Assembly (NCBI GenBank): GCA_002327255.1
Contig: DCUM01000082.1
Location: 1-31,341, forward strand
Origin: a bacterium UBA2214
GTDB taxonomy: Bacteria > Zhuqueibacterota > Zhuqueibacteria > Residuimicrobiales > Residuimicrobiaceae
Reading direction: 5' to 3'
Length of the DNA stretch: 31,341 bases
Below are positions 6,827 through 15,513 of the stretch, piece by piece. How positions within the stretch are numbered: position 1 is the stretch's first letter; each line of letters opens with the position of its first letter. The notes under the pieces are model-generated. The model was not told where the DNA came from. It ran no database searches and worked only from the letters and a program-made list of their open reading frames with translations. Both the position numbers and the translations under genes were made by a program.

Positions 6827-8053
6827 ATGCCGCAGGAACCGTTCATTTTGGGCGTCAATTATTGGCCGCGCCGCAAAGCCATGTATTGGTGGTGCGATTT
6901 CGATCCTGTCGAAGTCCGTGAGGAGTTTTCCATCATCCGCGATATCGGCCTGGAGCAGGTCCGCCTCTTTTTGCTGTGGGAGGATTGGCAGCCCGATCCA
7001 ACACACGTCAATCAACAGGCACTCGGCCATCTCGAGAGCGTCTGTACCATCGCCGCTGATCTTGGTCTGCGCCTCAATGTGACTTTTTTCACCGGCCACA
7101 TGAGCGGTCCTTCGTGGACGCCGCCATGGATGCTGCTGCCAGATCAACCCAAACCTTCGCGAGTCTTTCAAGTCGTGAGCGGACAAAAAGTGGTCGATTG
7201 CGGTTACCGCAATCCCTTCACGGATGCCGGCGTTTTGCAGGCCGCCGAGTTGCTGGTGCGCAGTGTCGTCTCCCGTTTCAAGGATCACCCAGCCATCGCT
7301 GTGTGGAACCTCGGCAATGAGCCGGATTTGTTCGCCCGGCCGTCCGATGCGGCGGGCGGGCGGGCGTGGACACGACGCCTGACCGCCTTGATCCGCGAAC
7401 TGGATGCCGTGCATCCGGTCACCTGCGGTTTGCACGTCAACAGTTTGGTTGAGGACAATGGCCTGCGCATCCACGATGTCTTCTCGGAAGTGGACCTCCC
7501 CGTGATGCATGGTTACCCCATGTACGCCGATTGGGCGGCGGATCCTCTGGATTCCGATTTTGTTCCTTTCCTCTGCGCCCTGACCACGGCGTTATGCGGC
7601 AAGCCCACGCTGATGGAGGAGTTCGGCGGCTGCACCGGGATGCCGGGCAAGCCCTCCTCCATCGAGGCATGGACACGATATGGCCGCCCATTCCGGCAAT
7701 TCATGGCTTCGGAAGAGGAGCTGGCGGCCTATTTCGAACAGGTCCTGCCCAAACTGGTTCAGGTGGGTGCCATTGGCGCCCTGGTGTGGTGCTTTGCCGA
7801 TTATATCCCCGCGTTGTATCAGCGTCCGCCCTGCGACGAAGCGCGGCATGAGCGTTTTTTCGGTCTGGTGCGCCCGGATGGCTCATTGAAGCCGCATGCG
7901 GAGGTGATCAAGCGCTTTGCGGCGACCCGGCCCCAGGTGCAACCCGCGCAGCGCCGGGTTGCATTGGATATCACGCCGGAAGCGTACTATCAGGCGCCGC
8001 GCCGGCATGCCGAGCGACTCTACCGGGCTTTTATAGGAGCTCCGGCCAGATAG
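6827..8053 (+). CDS. Clan GH-A glycoside hydrolase (GH5-like), cytoplasmic
   Basis: A 408-aa TIM-barrel retaining glycosidase. Recognisable parts, numbered from the chosen start: ILGVNYWPRRKAMYWW (8-23), the acid/base glutamate in WNLGNEPD (E165), and the nucleophile in PTLMEEFGG (E265), the standard pair on strands 4 and 7 of clan GH-A. VWCFADY near residue 320 fits the strand-8 tryptophan region. The frame is open back to an ATG at 6734, but the ATG at 6827 was chosen because it alone has a good ribosome site (GGAG, 9 nt upstream) and the family-like N-terminus starts right after it. No signal peptide, so it acts in the cytoplasm. It converges with the GH130 gene, with stop codons 3 bp apart, which suggests beta-mannoside or mixed beta-glycan oligosaccharides as substrate. 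Linkage specificity cannot be read from the sequence. Confidence 0.88.
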   Translation: MPQEPFILGVNYWPRRKAMYWWCDFDPVEVREEFSIIRDIGLEQVRLFLLWEDWQPDPTHVNQQALGHLESVCTIAADLGLRLNVTFFTGHMSGPSWTPPWMLLPDQPKPSRVFQVVSGQKVVDCGYRNPFTDAGVLQAAELLVRSVVSRFKDHPAIAVWNLGNEPDLFARPSDAAGGRAWTRRLTALIRELDAVHPVTCGLHVNSLVEDNGLRIHDVFSEVDLPVMHGYPMYADWAADPLDSDFVPFLCALTTALCGKPTLMEEFGGCTGMPGKPSSIEAWTRYGRPFRQFMASEEELAAYFEQVLPKLVQVGAIGALVWCFADYIPALYQRPPCDEARHERFFGLVRPDGSLKPHAEVIKRFAATRPQVQPAQRRVALDITPEAYYQAPRRHAERLYRAFIGAPAR

Positions 8054-8056
8054 GAA

Positions 8057-8998
8057 TCACTTCTCCGGGCAGTGCTTCAGATATTCCAGCAGGTCGTTTT
8101 TATGGGCAGTAGCCATCGCGATGCAGGTATCGGCGCCGCCGTAATAAAGCCGCACTTCATCTCCCTGTTCAATCCAGCCGCAAGGGAAAACGACATTGTC
8201 AACGTCTCCGTGCTGTTCATAGGTCTCCATCGGCCCAAAAATCCACTCCTGGCTGCGCCTGAGCAGCCTGGCGGGATTTTCCAGATCCAGCAGGGCCAAC
8301 CCCAGCCGGTAGATCACACCGCCGCCGGTCACCCGCACGCCGTGATAGAGGATCAACCACCCTTCCGGCGTATACAGGGGTTGCGGAGAGAGGCCGATCT
8401 TGTTGGCGTCCCACCAGCCACCGGTGCGGGCGCGCATGACGATCTGGTGATCGCCCCAATGCTTGAGGTCGGGCGAAAAGGCGATCCAGATGTGTGCGCC
8501 GCTGTGCAGGACGGGGCGATGCAGCATCGCCCAGCGGCCGTTGATGCGTTGGGGAAAAAGCGCGGCGTCTTTGTTCTCCGGCAGCAGCACAGCGCCAAGC
8601 CGCTCGAATTGTTTAAAGTCTTTTGTTTTGGCCAATGCAACCAGGGGACCGTCCAGCGAATAAGCGGTATAGGTGAAATAGAACGCCCCCGATTCCTCCA
8701 TAAAGGTAATTCTCGGATCCTCGACGCCCCATAACTCCTCGGGATAGTGTTCAGGATCAGGCGGGAAGGTGGGCTGAAGATCGAATTGCCAATCGCTCAC
8801 ACCATCCCTGCTGCGGGCGACGGTGAGGTGTGAAATACCGCGCCGGTCTTCGATACGGATCAATAAAATAGTCTGTCCCTCCATTCGCGCCGCTGCCGCG
8901 TTAAAGACGGTATTCGCCTGATAGGGCAAATCCCGGGTGATGATGATCGGGTTTTTCGCATAGCGGACAAACAGCTCCTGAAAATTATTATTTGACAT
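8057..8998 (-). CDS. GH130 family glycosidase, probable beta-mannoside phosphorylase
   Basis: A 313-aa five-bladed beta-propeller enzyme of family GH130, whose members mostly phosphorolyse beta-mannosides to mannose 1-phosphate. Family motifs in order: NPII (16-19), VFNAAA (31-36), RIEDRR (48-53), GVEDPR (91-96) with the proposed catalytic aspartate, KDAALFP (143-149), WDANKIG (196-202), YHGV (218-221), DNVVFPCGW (267-275) and YYGGADTCI (285-293). Length is typical of the shorter GH130 members. No signal peptide; cytoplasmic. It has a strong ribosome site (TGAGGAG, 6-7 nt before ATG) and is the last gene of the long minus-strand run, 56 bp after the SurA/PpiC-like gene. Some GH130 proteins are hydrolases lacking phosphate-binding residues, so phosphorylase activity is likely but not certain. 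Confidence 0.92.
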   Translation of the reverse strand: MSNNNFQELFVRYAKNPIIITRDLPYQANTVFNAAAARMEGQTILLIRIEDRRGISHLTVARSRDGVSDWQFDLQPTFPPDPEHYPEELWGVEDPRITFMEESGAFYFTYTAYSLDGPLVALAKTKDFKQFERLGAVLLPENKDAALFPQRINGRWAMLHRPVLHSGAHIWIAFSPDLKHWGDHQIVMRARTGGWWDANKIGLSPQPLYTPEGWLILYHGVRVTGGGVIYRLGLALLDLENPARLLRRSQEWIFGPMETYEQHGDVDNVVFPCGWIEQGDEVRLYYGGADTCIAMATAHKNDLLEYLKHCPEK

Positions 8999-9054
8999 AG
9001 TGACTCCTCAATGGATGAATCTCGCTTGCCGATGTATACCCCATGCGCAGTTTC

Positions 9055-10428
9055 TTATTGAAAGTTGGTCCAGGGTGGTACGACCAACGCATTATATTGT
9101 CCGATGCGCAAAGCAAGAACAGGTACCTGGGTCAGCTCCGTTCTCTGCAGCCGGTTGGTATCAACGTGTACCGGATACCTGGCACGCCACTGCAGCAGAT
9201 GGGGCTGCCAGGAGAAATTTGGTGCCGCATTTTTTTCCAGCAGATGCCCCTGCAAGGCGCTGCAGAGATAATAATCCCGCCACATGATGACGTCGTTGCG
9301 CACAGGCGGCAGTTTGTCATAGCCGCGCCGCCGGCCTTCCCCGGCCAAAAGAACATCGCGGGCCACCAAGCTGAAGCCGCGCACAATGGAGCGCCGCCTG
9401 GCGGCAGCGCTGGATTGATCCACCGCTAAATTATAGCCGCGCCATTTTTCCAGCATTTGCCGCAGGGTGATATGACCGTCACGCCAGGAAACCAAAGGGG
9501 TCTCCAGGTGGCTTTGCAGGGCAAGACGAGCGGCCTGGAGCGCCTCGACCTCCAGGGGGCGCCCGCCCGGCATGAAAGGCCTGTCGTCCGGCTGCGCCGC
9601 CATGCTGTGTTCAGCCATGAAATCCGCCGTCTTCTGCAGCAAAGGTTTGTTGAATTGCAGGTTTTTCTCTTTGGCCAATGCCGCGATATAGTGATCACTG
9701 ACCGTCGCTTCCTGGCGAGCGCGCAGGATACGCCGGGCAAGATGACGCCGGCGTGCTTGTTCCGCCTCCGTCACAACGAGATCGCGCTGGATCTCTTCCA
9801 ATACCATCACCATAAAAGCGCCTTCGACCGCCAGGACCGGAGAAACCTGTCCGGGGTTGAGGACAAAGGCACTCTCCTCGATCGCAGAGACGTTTTCTCC
9901 CCATTTGATTTCACGGCGATTGGCCATCGTATCCGCTGCCGCTCCGTAGAGATCACGCAGGGCCTGATTGAAGGAACAGCCGGCCGCGAGCCTCTCCTGG
10001 TAACGCCGGGCCGATAATTCATCGTTGAATACCAGATAGGCGATGATGCGCGTCTGTGCCTGATAGCCGACGGCGCGATCGAGTTCCTCTGCCTTTACCG
10101 TCACTTTGCTCTGCACTTCTCTGCGATACAATTCACGCGCCAGGGCCATATCCTCGATGAATCCGCCGAGCTGCCGGATGGCGGCCAAAGTGTCCATTCC
10201 CGCATCTTCAGCGGCCAAAGCGGCCAGTTTTTCACTGATGAGCAGATCCAGCAGACCGGCCGCCCGCGCAGAATCGGGGCCTCTAAAATTCACTTCAGGG
10301 CTCAATTCGGCGCGCAGTATGAATTCATCCACGGTGATCATTCTCTCCCCGACGCGCGCCAGAACGGATTCCGGCTCCGTCCGGTTGCACGCCAAAAACA
10401 GGAGGCAGATGAGCAAAGATATTTTCAT
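9055..10428 (-). CDS. SurA/PpiC-like periplasmic lipoprotein, degenerate parvulin domain
   Basis: A 457-aa predicted lipoprotein: signal MKISLLICLLFLAC with the lipid-carrying cysteine at residue 14. Residues ~20-110 resemble the SurA N-terminal chaperone domain (VLARVGERMITVDEFILRAE). Residues ~125-215 have the outline of a parvulin rotamase (FVLNPGQVSPVLAVEGAFMV), but the two histidines of the active site (ARHIL and GYHII in canonical enzymes) are replaced here by IIAYLV and GAFMVM, so it is more likely a holdase chaperone than an isomerase. The C-terminal ~230 residues are helical. It follows the 1173-aa T9SS cargo gene after 174 bp and precedes GH130, so it may help fold the secreted or barrel proteins of the locus. 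AGGA lies 7 nt before the ATG. The family is fairly sure; the partner is inferred. Confidence 0.8.
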   Translation of the reverse strand: MKISLLICLLFLACNRTEPESVLARVGERMITVDEFILRAELSPEVNFRGPDSARAAGLLDLLISEKLAALAAEDAGMDTLAAIRQLGGFIEDMALARELYRREVQSKVTVKAEELDRAVGYQAQTRIIAYLVFNDELSARRYQERLAAGCSFNQALRDLYGAAADTMANRREIKWGENVSAIEESAFVLNPGQVSPVLAVEGAFMVMVLEEIQRDLVVTEAEQARRRHLARRILRARQEATVSDHYIAALAKEKNLQFNKPLLQKTADFMAEHSMAAQPDDRPFMPGGRPLEVEALQAARLALQSHLETPLVSWRDGHITLRQMLEKWRGYNLAVDQSSAAARRRSIVRGFSLVARDVLLAGEGRRRGYDKLPPVRNDVIMWRDYYLCSALQGHLLEKNAAPNFSWQPHLLQWRARYPVHVDTNRLQRTELTQVPVLALRIGQYNALVVPPWTNFQ

Positions 10429-10602
10429 GAAGGATCCTGAAAAATGGCTTCAGTCATGGTTTGGAATAGTGCGTCCATAATGTCATTACGATCTGGTGAC
10501 TTTTTATTCTGTTTGTTCCCATTCAGAGGCAAACGCAAGTTCAAGGCTGGTTGCTCCACACGCCATGATATAACAACGGGAACTTTTCAGGAGAGATTTT
10601 CC

Positions 10603-13600
10603 CTAGCGCAACATCAAAATTTTCCTGACGGAGCGTTGCCCTTCAATTTCCAGAACCAGAAAATAGACGCCGGCACTGACGCATTCATCCTGATCGTTGT
10701 CGCCATCCCAGCGAATCTCCCGCACCCCGGGATTTTGTGATTGTACCGGCAAGGAGCGAACTTTGCGGCCCAGAATGTCAAAAATTTCCAGACGGGGCGG
10801 CCGGCTCATCTGATCGCAAGCGCCGGGCACGTGATATCGGATCAACGTGCTGCTGTTGAACGGATTGGGATAATTTTGTAACAGGGCAAATTCTGTTACA
10901 GGCTCACTTTTCACTGCAATGGCCGTGGTCAACTCCGCGGCAAAGACGAAAGGTCCGCCGGCGCCATAGATTTGCTGTCCCAGCGATCCGGATTTTTGCC
11001 AGCCTTCGCGAAGATCTTCGAGCGGGATATGAAAAGAGGCCACATTGTAGGAATTGTACAGGGTCGGGCCTGTGACCAGGGCTGCCGCCGGCAGAAAAGG
11101 CGGCAGGCTGTATTTCATCACCGTAGGCGTATAGGTGATGAAGCCATCCAGCAGTTTCAGGAGGGCGGACGGCAGAACGTGCCCGGCGAGCTGGCGATAT
11201 TCGCGCAGATAGGTCCAACTGTGGTGCTGTTCCATCATGGTGATGACGCCGGCGCCGGCCATGGGACTGAGACCGAAAAAAGTCTGGTACTCCTTGCCAT
11301 AGCCATAATCGCATTCCCACAACCACGAGATGGCCATGAGGTTGGCGAAAGGCATATAACTCATTTCCACATAACGGGTTTCGCCGGTGATGAGATAAAG
11401 GCGGGCCAGCGCCGCACAGGTGGCTGCGGTTATGTGCGCTTCATAGACAAATTCAAACCCACGGCCAACCAGATGCTCCGCTGCAAGTTCGGCTTCCTGG
11501 AGATAGGTGGCGTCATTGCTGAGCCCGTAAGCCTCGAGCATGGCATAGATGTATCCGCCGGTGACGTCCCATTCATGGCCGGAAATGGCCGTATCATCTG
11601 TATATCTGAAAAAGACCGGGAATTCGTAATTCACGCCTCTGGCGAAGGAGATCAGTTTCGGCAGGGACAAAAAGAAGAGTGTGCGCGCGCCGGTGTCGCC
11701 CATCCTGGCCAGCCGGCCCAGGCCGAGGTGCACGTGCAGGGCATACCAGCTGTCGCCTTCCTGCACGCCCTCGTTGGGCGTGTCATTGACCATGGTATTC
11801 AGATGCAAATTATAAAAATGATAGAGGTTTTGCGCGAGATGCTCATCGAGTCCGGTCACGTCGCCAAAAACCTGTTCATAGCGGCGCAAGGCGACCAGGA
11901 TGTCCAGTTGCGTGATCGCTTCGGCATTATTGAGACGCGGCACGCCCACATAGGAGCGAAAGAATTTTTGGCCATGAACGCTCGAGAGGCAGCGGTCGTC
12001 CTGCAGGTCACGCAACAGGCTGCGCGCGATGGGCTGCCAGTCGATTTGCTCCACGGCGGGTTTGCCCATCAGTGAATAGATATCGGAGAGTTGCGAAATA
12101 AAGCGCGCAGCGCCTGCCGGTTCAGAAGCCGGCATCCCCGGCGCCAGATAGAGGAAAGCATCGGCGATGATGGTCGCTTCATGACGCAGAGGCCGGTTGC
12201 CCGCCGGCCGCTCATAGCCAAACCCGGTGCTGTTGAGGCGCACGCATTCCTGCGGCGCGGCATGCTGCAACGAAAAATAATCATTCAAGGAAGTGAAATT
12301 CTGCAAGTAAAACAAGGTGCCCTGCACCGCCAGCGGATCGTAACCATACGCCAGTCCGGCACAAAAAGGCGCTTGCTGCGTGAACCGCACCACATTCGAA
12401 CTGACCGGAACCCTTCGTTCCCGGTCATGGAAGGAGCATTCGACAGGGCCATTTTGCAGATTGATCGCCGTGCCGTTTTCAATCTGGCATTGCCAGTGGA
12501 AAAGGCCGGGGTGGTCGGTGAAGAATTCCAGCATCACCTGATATTTCAGTCCGCCCCGCTGTCCGTATAAAAAAACCAGGATGTTTTCGCGCGTTTCGTT
12601 CGACGCGATCCTGATGCTGTCGATATGCGCGGGATCCAAAACGGCGAAAGGCAGTCCGGTGGCGATGGCGTTGCGCACAACATACTTCTGGTTTTGTGAT
12701 GAGGCGAGCCACAGCCACGCGCCCGTTTGCACGCTGTCGTAAAAGGCGGAGTACAATCCGGTCTGAATGTGAAAGCTCTTCCGGCCCGAACTGAGGACGC
12801 GCACCGGCCCGGTCACCGGCGGGATGTAGATTTGGCTGACGAAGAGGCTCTCCCCGGCGACGCCATCCGGGTCGTGCAGTGTGACGCGCAGGTCATACCA
12901 GGCATCGCCCGTGAGCCCGGCGAGGAGGTGCTCGAAGCGGTTTTGCGACCGGGACATCAGGCCGTCATCCTGCCAGGTTGCCTCCTGTTTCAATTTGTGC
13001 GCCAGTCTGGCGTAATTATTGGCGTTGCTGTCGTCAGCAAAAGTCAGGGTGACCTGGAGACGATTATCGCTGAAGAGCGTGGTATGGAGTTGTCCGGGCC
13101 GGCTCGCGTTGGGCGTCAGTTCGATGTTCAGGAGCGTCTGGAGCGCTTGCCCCTGCACGCCATCCGGATCGTAAATCCAGCCGCGCAGGTGATAGAGGCC
13201 GTGGTTCAACCCCGTGAACGCGTGCGTGTAGCCCGCAGCGGATTTTGTCATGCGTTGTCTGGCGCCCCATTGTGCATCACCGGCACGGGCCAGGGCGACT
13301 TCTGCGTATCCATCCTCATTGGCGTCGCCGCGAAAGGGCCAGGTGACGATGATTTCATCGGTCGTATGCGTTGCGGCGAGTGTCTTTGCCACGGTTTGCA
13401 GGAGGGTCGCACCGGATCTGAGCCGGAGCCGCGGCCGCAGTGAATCCGGGATGAACTGGGCGGAGGCAAAATTGAGGATGCCGCCATGCGCCGCGACCAC
13501 GGGTTCGCGCAGGATGAGGCCGAAGTTGCTGTCGGGGTGGGCCAACCACCATTGGGTCATATCGGTCAATTTCCAGGCGTACCACTGACCGGCCGGATGG

Positions 13601-14124
13601 GAAGGTTCGAAAAGGCGTTCATCCTCGGGCGTGGCGGCATGATCCATGGGCACGCCAGCGGCGCCGGGGTGATGCCATGGCGCCCCGGGCGTGACGGCAT
13701 ACTGCCACGAGGACTCGCCCGCGACGGCCGGCCGGCCATCATAGCCCCCGTCATCATCACCGTTTCCTTCCGTCCACGGCCGGTTGAGGCGGTACGCCGC
13801 CAGCGTTTTGGCCGCGTTCTGTGGCGCCCGTCTCTTGACGAGAAAAAGTTCCAGCCAGGCGGAATCGATTTTTGTCGCCGCGGGCAAGGCACCGAGATCG
13901 AAACGAATCAACGCATGCTTGGCGTCCACAGTACCGCCGTTCCCGGTTGCTTCCAGACCCTCTTCGGCGCCGGTGTTCCAGTCCGGCTTGTTGGCGAGGA
14001 TGTGCGCGTCACGGCAGCCGCTGTAGCCCTCTGCGCCTTGTTGGAACAGGAAAACCTCCTGCGCGATCAGCGGGAGGGCGATCGCAAGGAGGAGGGGTAG
14101 GCATTTGCTGCTCCGGGTTATCAT
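10603..14124 (-). CDS. Large secreted multidomain glycan-active protein with T9SS sorting domain
   Basis: A ~1173-aa surface or secreted protein. Signal peptide MITRSSKCLPLLLAIALPLI. Residues ~25-210 resemble a DNRLRE/CBM96-like beta-sandwich (ALIRFDLGALPAATKIDSAW, LTDMTQWWLAHPDSNFGLIL). Two fibronectin-III-like modules follow (ending YHLRGWIYDPDGVQG and YDLRVTLHDPDGVAG), then a beta-rich segment. Residues ~670-1060 form a helical (alpha/alpha)-toroid-like domain (EGDSWYALHVHLGLGRLARM, HEWDVTGGYIYAMLEAYG), as in many lyases and glycosidases. Residues 1081-1173 are a type A T9SS tail (LLQNYPNPFN ... GVYFLVLEIEGQRSVRKIL). The start is uncertain: ATG at 14124 was chosen because the signal peptide begins there; GTG at 14127 has the better-spaced GAGG, and ATG at 14142 lies one base after the preceding stop. 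No catalytic residues were assigned. A polysaccharide lyase or hydrolase role is inferred. Confidence 0.85.
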   Translation of the reverse strand: MITRSSKCLPLLLAIALPLIAQEVFLFQQGAEGYSGCRDAHILANKPDWNTGAEEGLEATGNGGTVDAKHALIRFDLGALPAATKIDSAWLELFLVKRRAPQNAAKTLAAYRLNRPWTEGNGDDDGGYDGRPAVAGESSWQYAVTPGAPWHHPGAAGVPMDHAATPEDERLFEPSHPAGQWYAWKLTDMTQWWLAHPDSNFGLILREPVVAAHGGILNFASAQFIPDSLRPRLRLRSGATLLQTVAKTLAATHTTDEIIVTWPFRGDANEDGYAEVALARAGDAQWGARQRMTKSAAGYTHAFTGLNHGLYHLRGWIYDPDGVQGQALQTLLNIELTPNASRPGQLHTTLFSDNRLQVTLTFADDSNANNYARLAHKLKQEATWQDDGLMSRSQNRFEHLLAGLTGDAWYDLRVTLHDPDGVAGESLFVSQIYIPPVTGPVRVLSSGRKSFHIQTGLYSAFYDSVQTGAWLWLASSQNQKYVVRNAIATGLPFAVLDPAHIDSIRIASNETRENILVFLYGQRGGLKYQVMLEFFTDHPGLFHWQCQIENGTAINLQNGPVECSFHDRERRVPVSSNVVRFTQQAPFCAGLAYGYDPLAVQGTLFYLQNFTSLNDYFSLQHAAPQECVRLNSTGFGYERPAGNRPLRHEATIIADAFLYLAPGMPASEPAGAARFISQLSDIYSLMGKPAVEQIDWQPIARSLLRDLQDDRCLSSVHGQKFFRSYVGVPRLNNAEAITQLDILVALRRYEQVFGDVTGLDEHLAQNLYHFYNLHLNTMVNDTPNEGVQEGDSWYALHVHLGLGRLARMGDTGARTLFFLSLPKLISFARGVNYEFPVFFRYTDDTAISGHEWDVTGGYIYAMLEAYGLSNDATYLQEAELAAEHLVGRGFEFVYEAHITAATCAALARLYLITGETRYVEMSYMPFANLMAISWLWECDYGYGKEYQTFFGLSPMAGAGVITMMEQHHSWTYLREYRQLAGHVLPSALLKLLDGFITYTPTVMKYSLPPFLPAAALVTGPTLYNSYNVASFHIPLEDLREGWQKSGSLGQQIYGAGGPFVFAAELTTAIAVKSEPVTEFALLQNYPNPFNSSTLIRYHVPGACDQMSRPPRLEIFDILGRKVRSLPVQSQNPGVREIRWDGDNDQDECVSAGVYFLVLEIEGQRSVRKILMLR

Positions 14125-14143
14125 CACTTGTTGTCGCCTCATC

Positions 14144-15505
14144 TTATGGGTATTCGAGTGTAAAATCCCGGCTTTGGGCATGCCAGGTCAGTACGATGGT
14201 TTTATTTTTGACGCTAAAAGTCCGCCGCATCTCTTGCAGGAGGGGCCAGTTGGCATCGCCCCAGGGCTGTTGCGAACGGGCGTGCAACCAGGCCGCGGCC
14301 AGTGGAACCTTTTCGATCTCGATCAGCGTGTAGAGCGCCTCGATGGTGGATTCGGCGCCGGCATTGTGATTGATGCCCCCCCGGTCGATGCCGTCGTAAC
14401 AGCGCCCGGTGGCGGCATCGTAGAGGGGTTGGCCCGCGATGTTGTTGCCGGTGAGCCAGGAAGCGGCGAGGCCGGCCAGAATCGCATAGTGTTCATCGCC
14501 GCTGGCGCGATAGAGCTGCAAAAATCCCAATGCCGTGGTACGCACCCCGTAGGCAATCTGCGGAAAGGCTTTGGCCTTTCGGGCGGCAAAGTCGTATTCA
14601 TTGAGCCAGTGCCCCGCGAGCAATTTGCTGAGAAAGCTGCGGCCGCTGAGTTCCGCCTGCTGCAGCCAGTGCGGATGGCCAAGCACGGCTGCAAGCCGGG
14701 GCAGAGCCTGGACCTGGGCATTGCCCCAGGCATGCCAATACCCGGGCCAGGAATAAAAGGCGCCGTGGAGGCAGGAATCGCTGAATGCCTGCATGGCGAC
14801 GACTCCGTCGGCCAGTTTCGCAACCGGCTGCTGCAATGCGGGATCCCGCTCAACGGCGAGATACTCGGCGGCGCCGAGCAAAAATTCGGAGGTGGCATCG
14901 GCCGCATAGAGATTCAGTAACCAGGTTGGATAGGATTGGCCATCCAGGCGTTGATAGTCATCGTACGCTTCCACTAATTTGTTCAGCTGCGGCAGACAGC
15001 GCAGCCAGGCGCGTTGCAACTGCGCCGCAAACGCTTCGTCCCGGTCTTTGAAAAACACATATCCCGCTGCCAGCGCCCAGTAGCCCCGCGCCGCCCAGAA
15101 GCCAAATGAATGATGGCTGGTCGTGCCGGTGCGATTGATGGTCATATCCTTGTTGACAAAATTGTAAAAGGTGCCATCTTCCACCTGCAGGGCGAGAACA
15201 AAATTCAACAGCCGCCGGATACGGGGCCGGTAACGCCCGTCATCCGTCCCGGCGGCGCGCATATAGACGATGGCTGCGCGGGCGACATCATCGATGCAGG
15301 CGATGCCCTCGCCGGGCGCATCGCTCCAGCCATAATCCGGGGCATCGCTGTAGATATGGACGATGGTGCAGGGCATTCCCTGAATGGTGACATCCTCGCA
15401 GAGCCTGTCCAGATGCGCCAGGTTGACGACACGAGCCGGCGGTGGAGAACAACCAGCCAGTGCCAGAATCAAAATAAACGATAGAATCGGTTTATATTGT
15501 TTCAT
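14144..15505 (-). CDS. Six-hairpin (alpha/alpha-barrel) lipoprotein, probable periplasmic glycan-processing protein
   Basis: A 453-aa predicted lipoprotein: MKQYKPILSFILILALAGC, lipobox cysteine at 19. The mature part is built of repeated helices with conserved aromatic and acidic patches: IYSDAPDYGWSDAPGEG (51-67), ACIDDVARAAIVYMR (69-83), GTTSHHSFGFWAARGYWALA, HWLNEYDFAARKAK and GGINHNAGAESTIEALY, a pattern typical of six-hairpin glycosidases and unsaturated-sugar hydrolases. I do not recognise the exact family. The longer open frame has no support: ATG at 15505 has GAGGGAG five bases upstream, and the preceding permease stop (15514-15516) sits immediately before it. It is tightly packed in the operon between the permease and the 1173-aa protein, so it probably trims oligosaccharides in the periplasm before ABC import. 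Enzyme activity is an inference. Confidence 0.8.
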   Translation of the reverse strand: MKQYKPILSFILILALAGCSPPPARVVNLAHLDRLCEDVTIQGMPCTIVHIYSDAPDYGWSDAPGEGIACIDDVARAAIVYMRAAGTDDGRYRPRIRRLLNFVLALQVEDGTFYNFVNKDMTINRTGTTSHHSFGFWAARGYWALAAGYVFFKDRDEAFAAQLQRAWLRCLPQLNKLVEAYDDYQRLDGQSYPTWLLNLYAADATSEFLLGAAEYLAVERDPALQQPVAKLADGVVAMQAFSDSCLHGAFYSWPGYWHAWGNAQVQALPRLAAVLGHPHWLQQAELSGRSFLSKLLAGHWLNEYDFAARKAKAFPQIAYGVRTTALGFLQLYRASGDEHYAILAGLAASWLTGNNIAGQPLYDAATGRCYDGIDRGGINHNAGAESTIEALYTLIEIEKVPLAAAWLHARSQQPWGDANWPLLQEMRRTFSVKNKTIVLTWHAQSRDFTLEYP

Positions 15506-15513
15506 GCTCCCTC

